In this document: piece by piece, positions 35,421 through 47,841 of the stretch
Layout: every line of letters begins with the position of its first letter
Position numbering within the stretch: the first letter of the stretch is position 1
Assembly (NCBI GenBank): GCA_018296165.2
Contig: JACKQL020000074.1
Coordinates: forward strand, 62,001-126,000
DNA: 64,000 nucleotides
Source of the DNA: Termitomyces sp. T153
Lineage: Eukaryota; Basidiomycota; Agaricomycetes; Agaricales; Lyophyllaceae
Direction: 5' to 3'
Position numbers and translations under genes: made by a program
Notes under the pieces: model-generated
The model's database searches: none
The model's input: only the letters and a program-made list of their open reading frames with translations
Told to the model about the DNA's origin: nothing

Positions 35421-36200
35421 AGAGTACAGTCATACAAAGTACCACTATGTTTATGCTCACTCCAACACTATTGTCTGTCCACAACCAACACTTACTCCAC
35501 ATGCACCATGCAAAGTCTAGCCTTACACATTGACATAGGTGTTAGTGCTAAAGTCACACTCATTGGGGTGTTATCTGTCCATCCACAATGTATACTAGAG
35601 TACTTTTTGTATTACTTCACTCTGTCTGTCCACAATGTATGCCATGTTCCTTTTTGGATTATTTCACTATGTTACTTGTTGTCATTGGTTAAATACATTG
35701 CTGATATATGTATCATAAATTAAATGTCATGCTACATCCCAATAAGTCATTTTGCCCTGCAGTATGTCATCACAAACATCCTCAAAAACTCAGCAAATTT
35801 TAGTCACAACATTTTGTTGAGCTTAGTTTGTTCATGCCTTCATTCAGTCAATGCCTTGGTTCAGGCTCAACTTTCACAAATTTCTATGAGGCACAATTGG
35901 TGCTACTTCTCATTATCTGTGCTCTAGTAGTTGCAATGGAAACCTGTTGCAATCCAGACCAAATTTTTTGGGAACCATGACCTATCTGACATCTGCTTTC
36001 TCCACCCTACTTGTCAAGGTTTATAAAAATACTTTTGTCAGAAATTAAAACAGACTGACAATATACACTGCATAAACACCACAGATTATATTGCTTTGAG
36101 CCTCTATCAGGTCATTGTTGATGAGGACATATTTACCAAGCTTCCCAACTTTTCTGCTGCTTGACAAGCTACCCTTTTTAATCTGTTTGATATCCACAAC

Positions 36201-37286
36201 TGTCATGACCCACTCCCAGACCTCCAGACCTCTTTCCAAGCCACCCTGCTTCCTCAGAGCTCCCCCCTAACACCCCCTCAACTCACCCCAACCTTTGTTC
36301 ACTCATGGCACCTGCCCCAGCTAACTCTGATGCTTCTCCAGCAAATTCCAACAGCTATCTGGCAAACTCTGGTACATTCAATCCAGGCCCCATCACTTCT
36401 CCTTTTCCTCCCAAGCCCTCAGGCTCCTCTAATATTCCCTCTGACCCCAGCACACATTGCTGACTTGTCCCCTTGACTCATTTGATCACTCTAGAACTTC
36501 CCAATGACTATGGGGCAGACTGCATTCCCATCAGTTCCCATCAGAATATCACTGTGGCCCACTATCTGACCAGAAATAACACCCATCAAACCCATGTGGC
36601 TCTGCTGAGCCCCACCATTGCACCTTTAAACCTTTAAGTCTCCAGAGGAGGTCCAGTAGTCAGTATATAAGTTGCAGAGTAGTATCCCTTACTCTAGTCT
36701 TGATATTACTGTTGTTCTTTTGTTCCATTCTGTGTTTGCTACATCTCCTGGTCTGCTCTTTATTCCTGTCTCTAGTCTCATCTCTCTCTCTCAATCTATC
36801 TTGTTTTTGTCTTTGTCTCATTTTAACTCTGTGTTGCCTCATCTACCTCACTTTCCTTTATTGTCACCTGAGTTCCTTTCAACTCTAATGCCATTATGAA
36901 CTTCATGCATATGTTATGACTTCCAACATTCATAATTAACTCTAGACCTCACTCTATGCTCAGCCCCAGAATCCACCAACTCTAATTGATCCCCCATCAA
37001 TTTCCAGCCCCACTCCCATCACTTGCATAACTGCTTGCCCCACAGTCTGTATATCTGCCTCCAGACTTGTGCCCAATACACCTCCAAGCCCAACCCTTAT
37101 TGTACCTAGTCTTAGACTTCCTCAGACCACCCTAGATTTGCTCAGACCACTTCTCTTGGCTTGTCCTTGCAAGTATCTGAAGTCTGGACCACCCTGGAAT
37201 GCTAAGTTATAAGTGCAGGACATTGTGTCTGCCTAGTAAGGACTTGCCCAGTTAAGCTGAACCCCCATGGTCAGCAGAACCTGACA
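36201..37286 (+). mobile_element. Solo LTR, plus orientation
   Basis: A 1086-bp element starting TGTCATGACCCACTCCCAGA and ending CAGCAGAACCTGACA, so the ends are TGTCA...TGACA. The reverse complement of 39389-40453 is the same family. Flanks ACAAC and ACAAT form a 5-bp target duplication with one C/T difference. There is no internal retrotransposon region next to it, so it arose by LTR-LTR recombination. Confidence 0.8.
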
Positions 37287-37302
37287 ACAATTTCTTGAGC
37301 TA

Positions 37303-37512
37303 CAGTGGCTCAAAAAACTGTCCCAATATTTTGTACCTTTTGAAAGATGGCATGAAGGATTGGAAGTACCTAAAATTCTGCTTAAATTATGCAAAAAACT
37401 ATGGCATTGTAGCTACAAATTGCATTTAGGCTTATATAATTTGAATCAAAGCTGATGGAGTAATGGCCATTTTAAAATATTCACTCTTTGGGACAGTTGT
37501 TTGAGCCTCTTT
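37303..37512 (+). mobile_element. Mariner-type MITE-like repeat, copy B
   Basis: Begins TA|CAGTGGCTCAAAAAACTGTC. The other end is the inverted GGGACAGTTGTTTGAGCCTC, about 210 bp later. The interior matches copy A (30544-30754) in the opposite orientation. Lies 16 bp beyond the solo LTR. Confidence 0.7.
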
Positions 37513-37794
37513 GACTTTCCAGGTTTATCTCTATTTTAGTCAGAATAAAGAGTGAGTTGCATGTGGGAATATCAACAGAGTCATGTGACTATGCTTAGTT
37601 ATAGTTGTAAGTGGTTCAAGTTGGTTGAACCACATCTTGACCTTCAACTACCTTCATAAAACCTTGCAGCAATGCCTCTAGCATAAGAGCAATGTGTCCA
37701 GCTGGTCCTGACAACAGCACATTTTTGGCTGTCTGATACACTTGCTAGTGATTGTAAAGAAATGATCACTCCATGGTTAAACCTGGCAAAATCA

Positions 37795-37995
37795 GGCAAG
37801 TCACAGGCAATGAGCAAAAGTTGAAGGGTACAGAAGCAGCCAGGAGTTGGGCAGAGGGCAAGCACAGCAAACTGAGTATGGAGATGATGCTGAAGGATCT
37901 TACAGTCATATCAATAGATAGACCTAGTGAGCACTGCTATTGTTCAGTCTAAGGATATTTTATCTGACAGACCATCCTATATACTACATCACTAG
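37795..37995 (+). repeat. Further arm of the recombinase-associated repeat
   Basis: Similar to 32700-32908 in the same orientation (GGGCAAG..CAACAAACT/CAGCAAACT, CACTGCTATTGTT, AAGGATATT, CAGACCATC). It is a detached copy of the terminal repeat around the recombinase remnant. Confidence 0.5.
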
Positions 37996-39388
37996 GAATG
38001 ATGATTAACATAACTACTTCATCTGTTGGCAGTATATATGGAAGCATGGCTAACAATTAATCTATACTGAGTAATGTTTGAGTATGTAATTCATGGAAGG
38101 CAACTAATGGAGACAGAAGGGTGCAGAGTATAACAGGCAGTATGTCAGATAAGCCAGAATGGTGGATCATCCTTGGACTAGGCCCAGAATAGAGTTGAAC
38201 AGTCCTAAAGGGGCTGTCTTCTTACAGTGACTAGTGCCAAACAATTTTCCAGCCAAAAAGTAGCCAAGTACATGAGAGTCTGCAAATTATATGGAAGGGA
38301 CTACATATTTGCTAGCATAGACAGTTCTCAAAGTATGGAAAGTTATCCCCTCTCTAGGTAGGAGACCATGTCTGCAATAGTCTTCAGCACTGCACAAAAA
38401 ACTTTGAAAACAGTGTATGGTTGGTAGAGAGTTACAACATACCACTGTATTAAGATCAGTTTTTTTCATTGCAGATGCCAACAAAATGCAGGCTGTGATT
38501 GCTTCAATAGTACTGCAATGTCATATTTCTAGTGGCAAGTTGTCTCAAGGATGGTGACAATTGCCACAATGGTGCAAAAAACCTGAGCATGGGATCTCTA
38601 ATGAGGAAATAATAAATGTCATGCAAACATTGCATCATGTTGTTGTCCTTATTTATTCATCTAAGACCCAGCCTCAAGAGAAGCATGGAAATTGTTAATC
38701 TCTTGGCCAATTTCCCTTCTTCCACAGCATGAATCCATGCATTACACATATATTGGTGAGGAATGAATAAGTCCTATTTCTATAAGACTTTGGCATGCAC
38801 ATTAGTGACCAATACTACAGGATTCACTGAAGTCTTCATCATAGTGAATGTCAGTGGCATGAGCATGCCTTCATAAAACAAGTACTGCAATGACAAAGGG
38901 ATTTGCTGTGGCTGCAGTGGCTAAATTGGAGTGTTGTATGAAGTTGTCTTCAATAGCTAGAATATGGGGCATGTCTGATACAATGCAGGTTGAATTTGTG
39001 GATGTGCCTTTCCAGAAGAAGATGGGGCATCAAATATTGTTGCTGCATTGAGATGGAGTGAGGCATGCTGTATGGTGGCCAAAGCTGGGACATGTGAGAT
39101 GGAGACTGAGAAGCCTGCCACATCAATGAAGATTGGTGGAAAGGGTATGCCTTCTGTCATGGGGGCTGAGGGGCCTGCCACATTGATGGAGGTTGGGTAG
39201 GGTGATTGGTCATGTGCAATGGAGGAATTTGGTAGAGGTTGGGGGGATTATATGTCATTGTTGATGGAGGCTGAGCCTGCCATGTTGATGCCAAGTATTG
39301 CAGGATGCAATGATGGCAGTCAGTCAAGGGAGGGCCTTGATTTGCTGCACCTCAGGCTGACTTCCTGGACTCAGTATTTGCCTCAGCT

Positions 39389-40453
39389 TGTCAGGTTCTG
39401 CTGACTATGGGGGCTCAACTGCACTGGGCAAGTCCTTACTATGTGGACATGATGTCCTGCACTTATAACCTAGTGCTCTGGGGTGAGTGCAGACTATAGG
39501 GACTTGCAAGGAGAAATCAGGGGAATTGGTCCAAGCAAGTCTGGAGTGGTCTAGAGAAGTCTAAGACCAAGTATATTAAACATTAGGCTTGGGCAGGCAT
39601 CAGAGACAAGTTTGTAGGTGCATAAATGAACTGCAGGGCAAGTGGAGGCTTTGCAAGTGATGAGAGTGGAGCTGGAGTTTGATTGGGGATCAATCAAAAC
39701 TGATGGATTCTGTGGCCAAGCATAGGGTGAGGTCCAGAGTTGTTGTGAGAATATTTGAAGGTTATAGCACATGCACAGAGTTTGTAATGATGTTGGAGAT
39801 GGAAGGGACTTAGGAAAGATAAAGGAAACAGAGACAGTCAAGATGAGACAAAGACAAAACAAGACAGAACTGAGAAAAGAAGTAGATTTGAGGCTAAAAA
39901 TAGAAACAGGGACAAGACAGAAAGAAACACAAAACACAAGTAACCAGTTAATGTAATATCAAGACTAGAGTACTGGATGCTACCCTACAACTTATATACT
40001 GACTACTGGAGAGCTCTGGGGGACAGTGGGTCTGGTGGTGGGGCTTGTCAGAGCCATGCAGAGTTGACAGGTGTTGGTTGTGATCAGGGGACAGGCCATG
40101 GTAATATTCTGATGGGATCAGTCAAGAATGTGGGCCATCCTGGGGTCATTGTGATGCTCTGGAGTGGGTTGGGAAAACCAGGGTGATAAGTTGATGATGT
40201 ACACTGGAGTCAGGAGCAGTGGGGGAGGGTTCCAGAGGTTCAGGAGAGGCAGGGGAGGCATTGATGGCTGCAGGGAAAGTGTTGGAGTTAGCCAGGGAGC
40301 TGTTGGGGTTTGCCAGGGAAGCATTGGAGTTACCTGGAGTGGGTGCTATAGGTGGGCAAAGGTTGGGGAAGTCAAAGGGGAGAGTGGGGGTGAACTCTGG
40401 AGGAGTAAGGTGGCTGAAAACAAGGTCCAGAGTTCTGGGAATGGGTCATGACA
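39389..40453 (-). mobile_element. Solo LTR, minus orientation
   Basis: A 1065-bp element, TGTCAGGTTCTGCTGAC...GGGTCATGACA on the plus strand, i.e. TGTCATGACCC...TGACA on the minus strand. Perfect 5-bp target duplication CAGCT at 39384-39388 and 40454-40458. Same family as 36201-37286 but inverted; the two are separated by 2.1 kb. Frames of 128 and 107 codons inside it are chance. Confidence 0.85.
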
Positions 40454-40699
40454 CAGCTCTGCACTGTTTCTTTCTGGCTCATCTCTCTCATTTAATCACT
40501 TGCTTCTGCTCTTTTTCTTTGCTGTCAGTTGAAGGACCATAGTCTGATTTGTCACTTAGGCTGGGTAATGGCTGTTGTGGACAAAGTTGCTATTACCCTG
40601 GCAGCTGCCATTGCTGTTACCTTGATGGCAGGTACATGCTCTTTATGCCTAGCTCAAGATAAGTTTTGATGGGTCTCTCTCTCATGTTAATTTCATTGC

Positions 40700-41000
40700 A
40701 GTCATTTGTGAGATGCCATTTATAGAGAGGAACAAGGAAATGGCAGTTCTCTGGTCTATATAATGGCCACTCCTCACTTCATTTGTCACTAAAGAGCATC
40801 ATTTGTTAGTACTTACCCATGGTGATCCATTGCTAATTATACATCTCCATTCAAATGCAGTTGCTTATGAGGTGCCATTTGTGGAGAGTAACAAGGAAAT
40901 GGTAGTTCTCTGATCTATACAATGGACACTCCTTGCTCCATTGGTCACTGGAAAGCATCACTTATTGGTAACTAGCCATGGCAACCTATTGCCAGACATA
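40700..41000. repeat. Tandem duplication, ~160-bp unit
   Basis: GTGCCATTT..GGAGAGTAACAAGGAAATGG-type segments begin at about 40711 and 40870 and continue through GTTCTCTG.TCTATA.AATGG. Two diverged direct copies. Confidence 0.7.
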
Positions 41001-43370
41001 CATCTCTGTTCCAATGCTAGAATCTGTGATGGTAGAGTCATTGTTACAATGTGCAGCATGTTCTTCTTCAGCCAAATGGTCTTTGTGTTCTTTGGGTGGC
41101 TTGTTTTGCAGCATCTCCTCTTGTCATTGGGCCATATCATAGAGCCATACTATTGAATCAACATCATCCTGACCAAGTTGTGACTCCAGATGGCCAGGTT
41201 GGAAATTGTCAAGTGGTATTGGGCTATGCCTTGGGTATGGACTGGCAGGATTGGAAGGAATATACTGGAACAATGCAGTGGCAGGAGTGTCAACTACAGC
41301 AACAGGTTGAAAGATTCTTATGGGACCCTTACAGGGGCAGCTGTGTAGGCATGGAGGCTCCAGGCATCAATGAATCCACCCATCCCTGCATATCTTCCTC
41401 TGGTGGAAGATCTTGACTCACCTTGTCTATGACCCACTTGGCCTCAGCATGACTTAGTCAATAATTCCAGCTCAGATTATTGTCATGCATCCACTTGGAC
41501 TGGAAGCCCCAGCAAATGAATAAAAGAGCACATTGCCAAGGAGGAAGGCTGGCAGAGTTTCCTTCCACATTGAGTGATTTGAAATCATGTACATCTTGGA
41601 GTAGAAGCTGACCTCAAATTTACACACAAATGAATGATGGAGCTTACTCAGCCAGATAATGGGATCCATGTGAAGTGACTCCTGCACATACACAATCCAG
41701 TTTGGTTGCATACTCTGCCACTGAGAATGTAAGTACATGTGGTATGCAATAACATACAACACATATGTGGTCAGGCTAAGGAAGCAGTCTTGCATCATGT
41801 AGAGTGTGACCTGGGAGTATGTGGTGTGAGGTCTATCATAGGCCATGTTATATGGAAGATCAATGACTGGACTGTTTGCATATAATGGGAGCATGAGATT
41901 ATGGTCCATGAGCCCTTTTCTGAGTCTATAGAGATTGTTTTCAAGCATTTTCTATTTAATATAAATGGTGGAATGAATACAGAGCCCCAGTAATTTGCAT
42001 TTATGATGGGTAATTTACCAAGTATAAGTTTCAGGCATTAAAAGATGCCAGTATACTCTGGTAATGAGGGCCAAAATGCAAGGTACATCTTGTTTGCAAT
42101 GAGCCATCATGTCATGGTGGGGTCACACAAGTATTGAGACAGGTAGATAAGCTCCTCCTGTTAGAAGGCAGGAATTTATGTGGAAACCTGAGAAGAATTA
42201 GGAGAGGATCAAAGTCCTTGGTTGTGTTGGTTCTAGAATACAAACAGTGGGGTGGTGCAAGTGCCTTAAATAGAGTATTTGTTATCATGTGCCACCAGGG
42301 CTTTCTGGATTTTATGGATTCAAGAGTTAGTCATGGATTCTAGGGAGTAATGAGTGGGAACTTGTAAATGCTAAGACTAACTAACTCACAAATGGATGGA
42401 CAACATAAACAAGGGATGCAGTGAGAAATATTAATAGATGATGCAGGCAAGGGACTCTCTGAGTACTTTAATGCTGATCCATGTCAGTACACAGAATTTT
42501 GAGGGAGTTGCAAGGTAAACAGGCTTACAGAGGAGATTTGAGGTCAACAATTTGTTGCAGATGACTTGCTACACACAAAACAAGGGAACAATGAAAATAA
42601 CAAGTTTTCCAAGACTAAGCAAAGCAGAAGACACCAAGAGACAGCTTGCCTTATGCTAGCAGCTCATGCATTAGCTATAGGACATAGCCAAGGCCCAAAG
42701 TTAGCAAGAGACACCACCACCAAAGTACCTAATCTACTTAACAAGATCTAGAATGTTAGCCATTCTGGAGCTTTGTATCAACTAAGAATATTGAAGAGAG
42801 TATGTAAGAGAGGCAGTGACAATTGTTCATTCCTAAGAGCTTGTCAGAGATGTTTGAGGTAGGTTTGACAGAGTTTCTACTGTGGAGTCTAGATTTTGGG
42901 TTGGGGAAAGAGAGAGAGTGCAGATCTCACAAGGTGGAGTTGAGCTCTAAGGGGGTGGGCCCCAATTCTTTGGAGATAGTCATCCTTGATAAGCATCATG
43001 CAGGGTCTCTAGCTGCTCTAGGGTCCAAACAACTGTGTATGATATCCCCCTCCCTGCCCTCCTTTTTTTGATCTTTTCTAATGTTTCCAGCCAGTCCTTG
43101 GTTGTGTGTGACAGTGTCAAATCAGTGCATATAAATGAGTGGGGCCTTCAGAATGGGTTCCTTATCTTAGAGATGTATCTATACACCCAACATTGCTGAG
43201 CTCCATCAAAGCATTGTGGAACAGCAACATGACTTCTGAGTGGCTGGGCATCTGGATAGGTAGAAGATCCTGGAGCTGGTGCCCTGGAACTACTAGTCAT
43301 AATAAATGTCCTGGTATGTTGGCACCTATACCAGCACTTGTGACCTTTGCCTGACATTAATAACTTTGGT

Positions 43371-43575
43371 AGTTGTTCTTTTTTCCAGCTTTAGATTTGC
43401 TAGCAACATGGGTCCAGAAAGGATCTTGACATCAGAATCCCCAACATCCAGATCCATGTTAACATTGATGACTTCAGGTATATTAGTTGTTCTTTCTTCC
43501 AGCTTCAGATTTGCTAGCAACATGAGTCCAGAAAGGATCTCAATGTCAGAATATACAACATCAGAATCTTTGTCA
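43371..43575. repeat. Tandem duplication, 114-bp unit
   Basis: AGTTGTTCTTTTTTCCAGCT followed by TTAGATTTGCTAGCAACATG starts at 43371 and again, with few changes, at 43485. Both carry GTCCAGAAAGGATCT. Confidence 0.75.
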
Positions 43576-43799
43576 ATGTGATTTTTGCTAGTACTGGTTG
43601 GTCTGTTCTCTGCCATGGACTTGACACCTTGAGAGTTTCTTCCTCAGAGTTCTCACTTGTTAGAACAAACACAAATCCAGCCATGAAACAGATGCATCTA
43701 CAGGTATATTCAGTATCTCTAGAATCTTTAATTGACAAATATGTTGAAATCCAGTAAGAGTAATGAGCAGGCTTCACCTCTAACTGACAAACTAATGTC

Positions 43800-44560
43800 T
43801 TAAGAAGCCATTGATTTTTGTGACCCCATCTGGGGTTTTGCCATGCCCATTTCTTTGGGCCTTTTAGAAGTTCTTCCTCTAGAACTTAGCAATGAGAGCA
43901 CCTGCACTTCTAGATGACATGATTATTGCATTGAGAAATCATGTATCAGAGATGGAGTACATACTTAGCATCTTGTTTATCCACCCAGCTATTAACATTG
44001 CAATCATAGCCCTTCTATTTAACAAAATACTTGATGCCTCCCTGCAAAAGTATTGGAGAAATGCATGTTGCAAAACAATGTGTGGAGATCAAAAAACACA
44101 CATTGCAAGAAGATCCCTTTCTGTGCATCCAAAATATTTTCTACCTCATACTCAACTTGTTCTCCTCCTCTGTCTTTGGAGTCTACACCTGTGTCCTGGT
44201 TATGCTTTATTGATGGCTTCTGAATCTGACTTTTGCCTCTAGCTAATGAACTGACAATGCCTTCAGAATGGCCATTGATTTTTGTGACCTCTTCTCGAGT
44301 TTCACCATGCCCATTTCTCTAGCCTTTTGAGGGTTCTTCTTCCAGAACTTAGCAATGAGAATGCCTGCATTTCTAGACAACACAATTAATGCATTGAGCA
44401 TTGTGTATTAGAGATGGAGTACATACTTAGCATCTTGTTCATCCACTCAGTTATTAATGCTGCAATTGTAGTGTAGCCCTTCTATTTAACAAAATACTCA
44501 ATGCCTCTCTGCAAAAGTGAAGGAATTGATGTGTGTTGCAAAATAAAGTGTCAAGATCTT
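43800..44560. repeat. Tandem duplication, ~455-bp unit
   Basis: Segments from GCCATTGATTTTTGTGACC (about 43804 and 44260) through CAATGAGA..GCCTGCA/ACCTGCA, GATGGAGTACATACTTAGCA and CCCTTCTATTTAACAAAATA align end to end. Roughly 260 bp match closely. Both copies are non-coding now. Confidence 0.75.
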
Positions 44561-45544
44561 AGGATAGTTGTTCTAGACCACTGACTTTGTTTCTAACAGC
44601 TCTAAAGTGGTTTTCCTAGAACTTAGAGGAGAAGTTGATTAGTATCTGCATTGTTAAGTGTTTCTGTGCCTTGTGCAAACACTGCAACAGCATTGTTGTG
44701 TCTGTGCATGGCTATTAGTATAGCAAAAATGGCCTTTGTAGTTGTTCTAATTTGTTGAGCCTACATAGTAAGTATTGTTATTCCCACATCTAGAATATGC
44801 TAATGCCAATTGTTAGTACTGTTTCCATCTCTCCCAATCATTAATCATTTATCATGGGTTAGCCTATCATTCATTCATGCTCACACCTGTATATCAGCTA
44901 CCTGCTATCTGCTGCTGACATTTGTTGCCACCTAGCTGACATGTAGAGGACACAAGAACTAGCAGTTTCACAAGTAGAGTACAAATAGACTATAAAAAAT
45001 GGGAGTGCAAGTTAAGATAGGTCTCAGAAAGCCTACTAGATATAAATGGTGCTAGGTTGCTAGTGCAAAGTTAGTAGAAACTGATAGCAAAGAGAGAGTG
45101 GAACTCTGTGAATAGACCCAACTAGAGTAGATACTAGGTTGCCAGGTAGAGGTTGCTAATGAAGTGGGACAGAAGAGGTGCTAGTGGTAGCAAAGGCATT
45201 AGCAAAAAGTGAATGATGACAAAACAAAACTAGCCATAGGTGCTAGCACTAAACATAGACTTGACAAAATAGTACACTAAAGTGGTATAGCAAAACAAAA
45301 CAATGAGGATGCTAACTCAACAGAGAGAGCACTAGAGCAAAAGAAGAGGCTTTAAAGTTGCAAGACTTAAATCTGAAGTCTGTATCAGGGGATGTCCCAT
45401 TCTTCCTCCTGATGGTTTTCCTTTATTCTCCTTCTCTTTTCCTATCCATTGGTCCTAATTTCAGCTCTCAAGCTGCACTGGTTCTCTGTCCATAATTCAG
45501 ACAAGTGTTGCCCCTTCTATACTACCTCTTATTAGACCTCTGAA

Positions 45545-45935
45545 TTGTTTCCTTTTTTCCAAGCCTGCCATTCATTGTTGACCTCTGATCTTCAAGTCAC
45601 AAGTACTTTTGACCAACAAGGGCTATCTTTTAGTTATATTTGTACATAGTTTCATGCTAGGAGTCTCAAGATTGAGGCTAATTACAATGGATTTCTGCTT
45701 TTGGATTGGAGTCCAGATTTAGTTATTGTTGAGTGTTTCTTCCAGAAGCTCTAGAGTAAATTTTCCAAACACTGGTATTGGGAATGCTTAGACTTGTTCT
45801 CTTTGAATCTGCCTTTGCCAGGTGAGTAGCTAGAACTCTAGAACTTCTTGTAGATGCTAGATAGACTTTGTATCTCCCTCCACCAGTTGTGTGATTGGGC
45901 CATAGCCTCCAGAGGTCACCCTTACAGTTTAGGGC
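45545..45935. repeat. Dispersed repeat, copy 2 (direct copy of 31130-31510)
   Basis: See the matching entry at 31130. The minus strand has a 96-codon frame through this copy (CKGDLWRLWPNHT...) that is partly kept in the other copy. This hints at an old coding sequence of unknown type. Confidence 0.6.
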
Positions 45936-46734
45936 TAATAACAAGGTGCAATTCTTCAATGGTTGTATAGAAAACATGACAGTATTTATACTAAGTAAAA
46001 ATAATGAAACCAAAAGAAAGCATCAACAGTGAACTGGTTGCTAGTGACATGGGCAGTCAGGAGGAATGCCATGTGAAAGTAAGTAACCCAAACTGTAGTT
46101 AAAACTGACACTCAGAATGACAATCAATCTGCCATTCACTAGGGTGTTGTGTAGTAAGTAAATGAAACTAAATGTAGTAACAAGAAAACTGTTCCAATAA
46201 TACCAAGAAAAGAAATATGATCAGTGACCTTGCTAGGAGGTCACTAGAGGTTGCTAGGCTTCAGAAAGGGGAAAGTCATCTGATGGGCTGAGAGTCTGGA
46301 CCACAGATGACTAAGTCACATAATTGTCATGGTTGCATGGAAACTGAGAACTGGAAGTCACCAAAAACATGGGAAATGACAGAAATCAGTGCTTAGCAAG
46401 AATAGAGTCTTATCACTTCCTCAAGAGAATTCAGACTGGTCATCTGGCAACTATTCTCAGTGAGAACCATCATTGACAAAGCTTATGAGTGCTGGTCCTT
46501 CTCATTAAAATAGTGATTTAGACTACTTAATAGGCCTTCCCTATCCTCAATACTGCCAAATAAATACTAGTCCAGTCCCATGTCATGTTATTGCCACAGT
46601 CAATAACAACATATCCTTATGAGTCCTCACTAGCTCAAGGTTTGTCCAACCACATCCTTGCTATTTACTTATAGTTGTTCTGCTATCAAACAGCACCAAT
46701 GTAGAAACATCATTTCTTGCTTTATTTCAGTAAA

Positions 46735-46880
46735 AGGATCAAACAAGGTATGTATTGTTTTCCTTGCTAGCATACCCTTGTACTTATTTTTTTACCCATT
46801 ACAGAAGACAATGACAGTCTATCTGACATGCCAATGTACAGGCATGTATCACTTGGTTTGTATCTACTGCATCAAGCTTC
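46735..46880. repeat. Dispersed repeat shared with 47695-47835
   Basis: AAGGTATGTATTGTTTTCCT, CTTGCTAGCATA.CCTTGT, ACCCATTACAGAAGACAA and GTATCTACTGC..CAAG occur in the same order in both places, about 960 bp apart. The interval between includes an 85-bp duplication (47107-47250, GCCATTCAACTAACTATGCT in both units). Confidence 0.65.
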
Positions 46881-47841
46881 CTTGCCCTGACTGCATAGTG
46901 TCATATGCCATTGCATTGGACACATACTTAAATCCTTAGTGGTGGAGTATCCCCCCAAACTGGATTATATATGTATAGCTAACACACAGATAATGCTTAG
47001 CCTGACAAAGACAAGACATGCTGTCAACAAAGGAAAAATTCAGAAAACTCAGTTAGAAAGAGCCTCCAAATGCAACAAGGTCAAAGTTGCTCCTCAACAA
47101 CAGCTTAGATGCCAAAGTTAGCCATTCAACTAACTATGCTCCTTCCATTGCAGTGTTGCAGACACACTCTCCATCTGCCCTAATACTCTAAGATGCCAAA
47201 CTTAGCCATTCAACTAACTATGCTCCTTCCATTGAAGACACACTCTCTGTACATACAACTCCTCCATACCATGCTACCCCTCACCATTACAGATTCAACA
47301 TGGCCATACTGATATATGTTCACTGTCTTGTTGGGCTTAATATATGTATCTGCACAGAATGTTGTTCATTCATAGAAATACCATGCTTTCACATTGTGTT
47401 ATCATTTGAATATTTGCTTTCATTGACACACTGATGCATGTGTGATGGAATAGTTTTGAGAGTAACAGATCACATTGTGGGAGGTGACTAGGTGACATGA
47501 AGCATCATGTGGTGGAAACCTTGTGAAAAAATAACTGTCCTCTTTTCTTGTTCTGTCATTATAGTTGCTCTGTCATTGTTGCAGCTCTCTTTCTCTCATG
47601 CTCTATCACTCTGTTGTTGTCACAGCTTTCTCCTTGTGCTCTAAGACAGCTGTCCTAGACCACTGACTCTGTTTTATAACAGTTCTAAAAGATACAAGGT
47701 ATGTATTGTTCTTCTTGCTAGCATATCCTTGTGCTTATTTTTGACCCATTACAGAAGACAACTACAATCTGTTCAAATGCAAGTCCCATATTGTTTAGGC
47801 ATTCATCACTCAGCATGTATCTACTGCCTCAAGGTGCTTGA

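Noticed and set aside
36672..36899. Hydrophobic Leu/Ser-rich frames here and at 39551-39937
   Set aside because: They lie inside the two inverted solo LTRs and follow a pyrimidine-rich tract, not a gene.
36201..40453. Inverted 1.1-kb arms as one large inverted-repeat transposon
   Set aside because: Each arm has its own 5-bp target duplication and TG...CA ends, so they are separate solo LTRs.
41472..41948. 158-codon minus-strand frame in the island
   Set aside because: No recognisable domain; lies in CpG-decayed DNA where stops are randomly lost. Might be an old transposon frame but unsupported.
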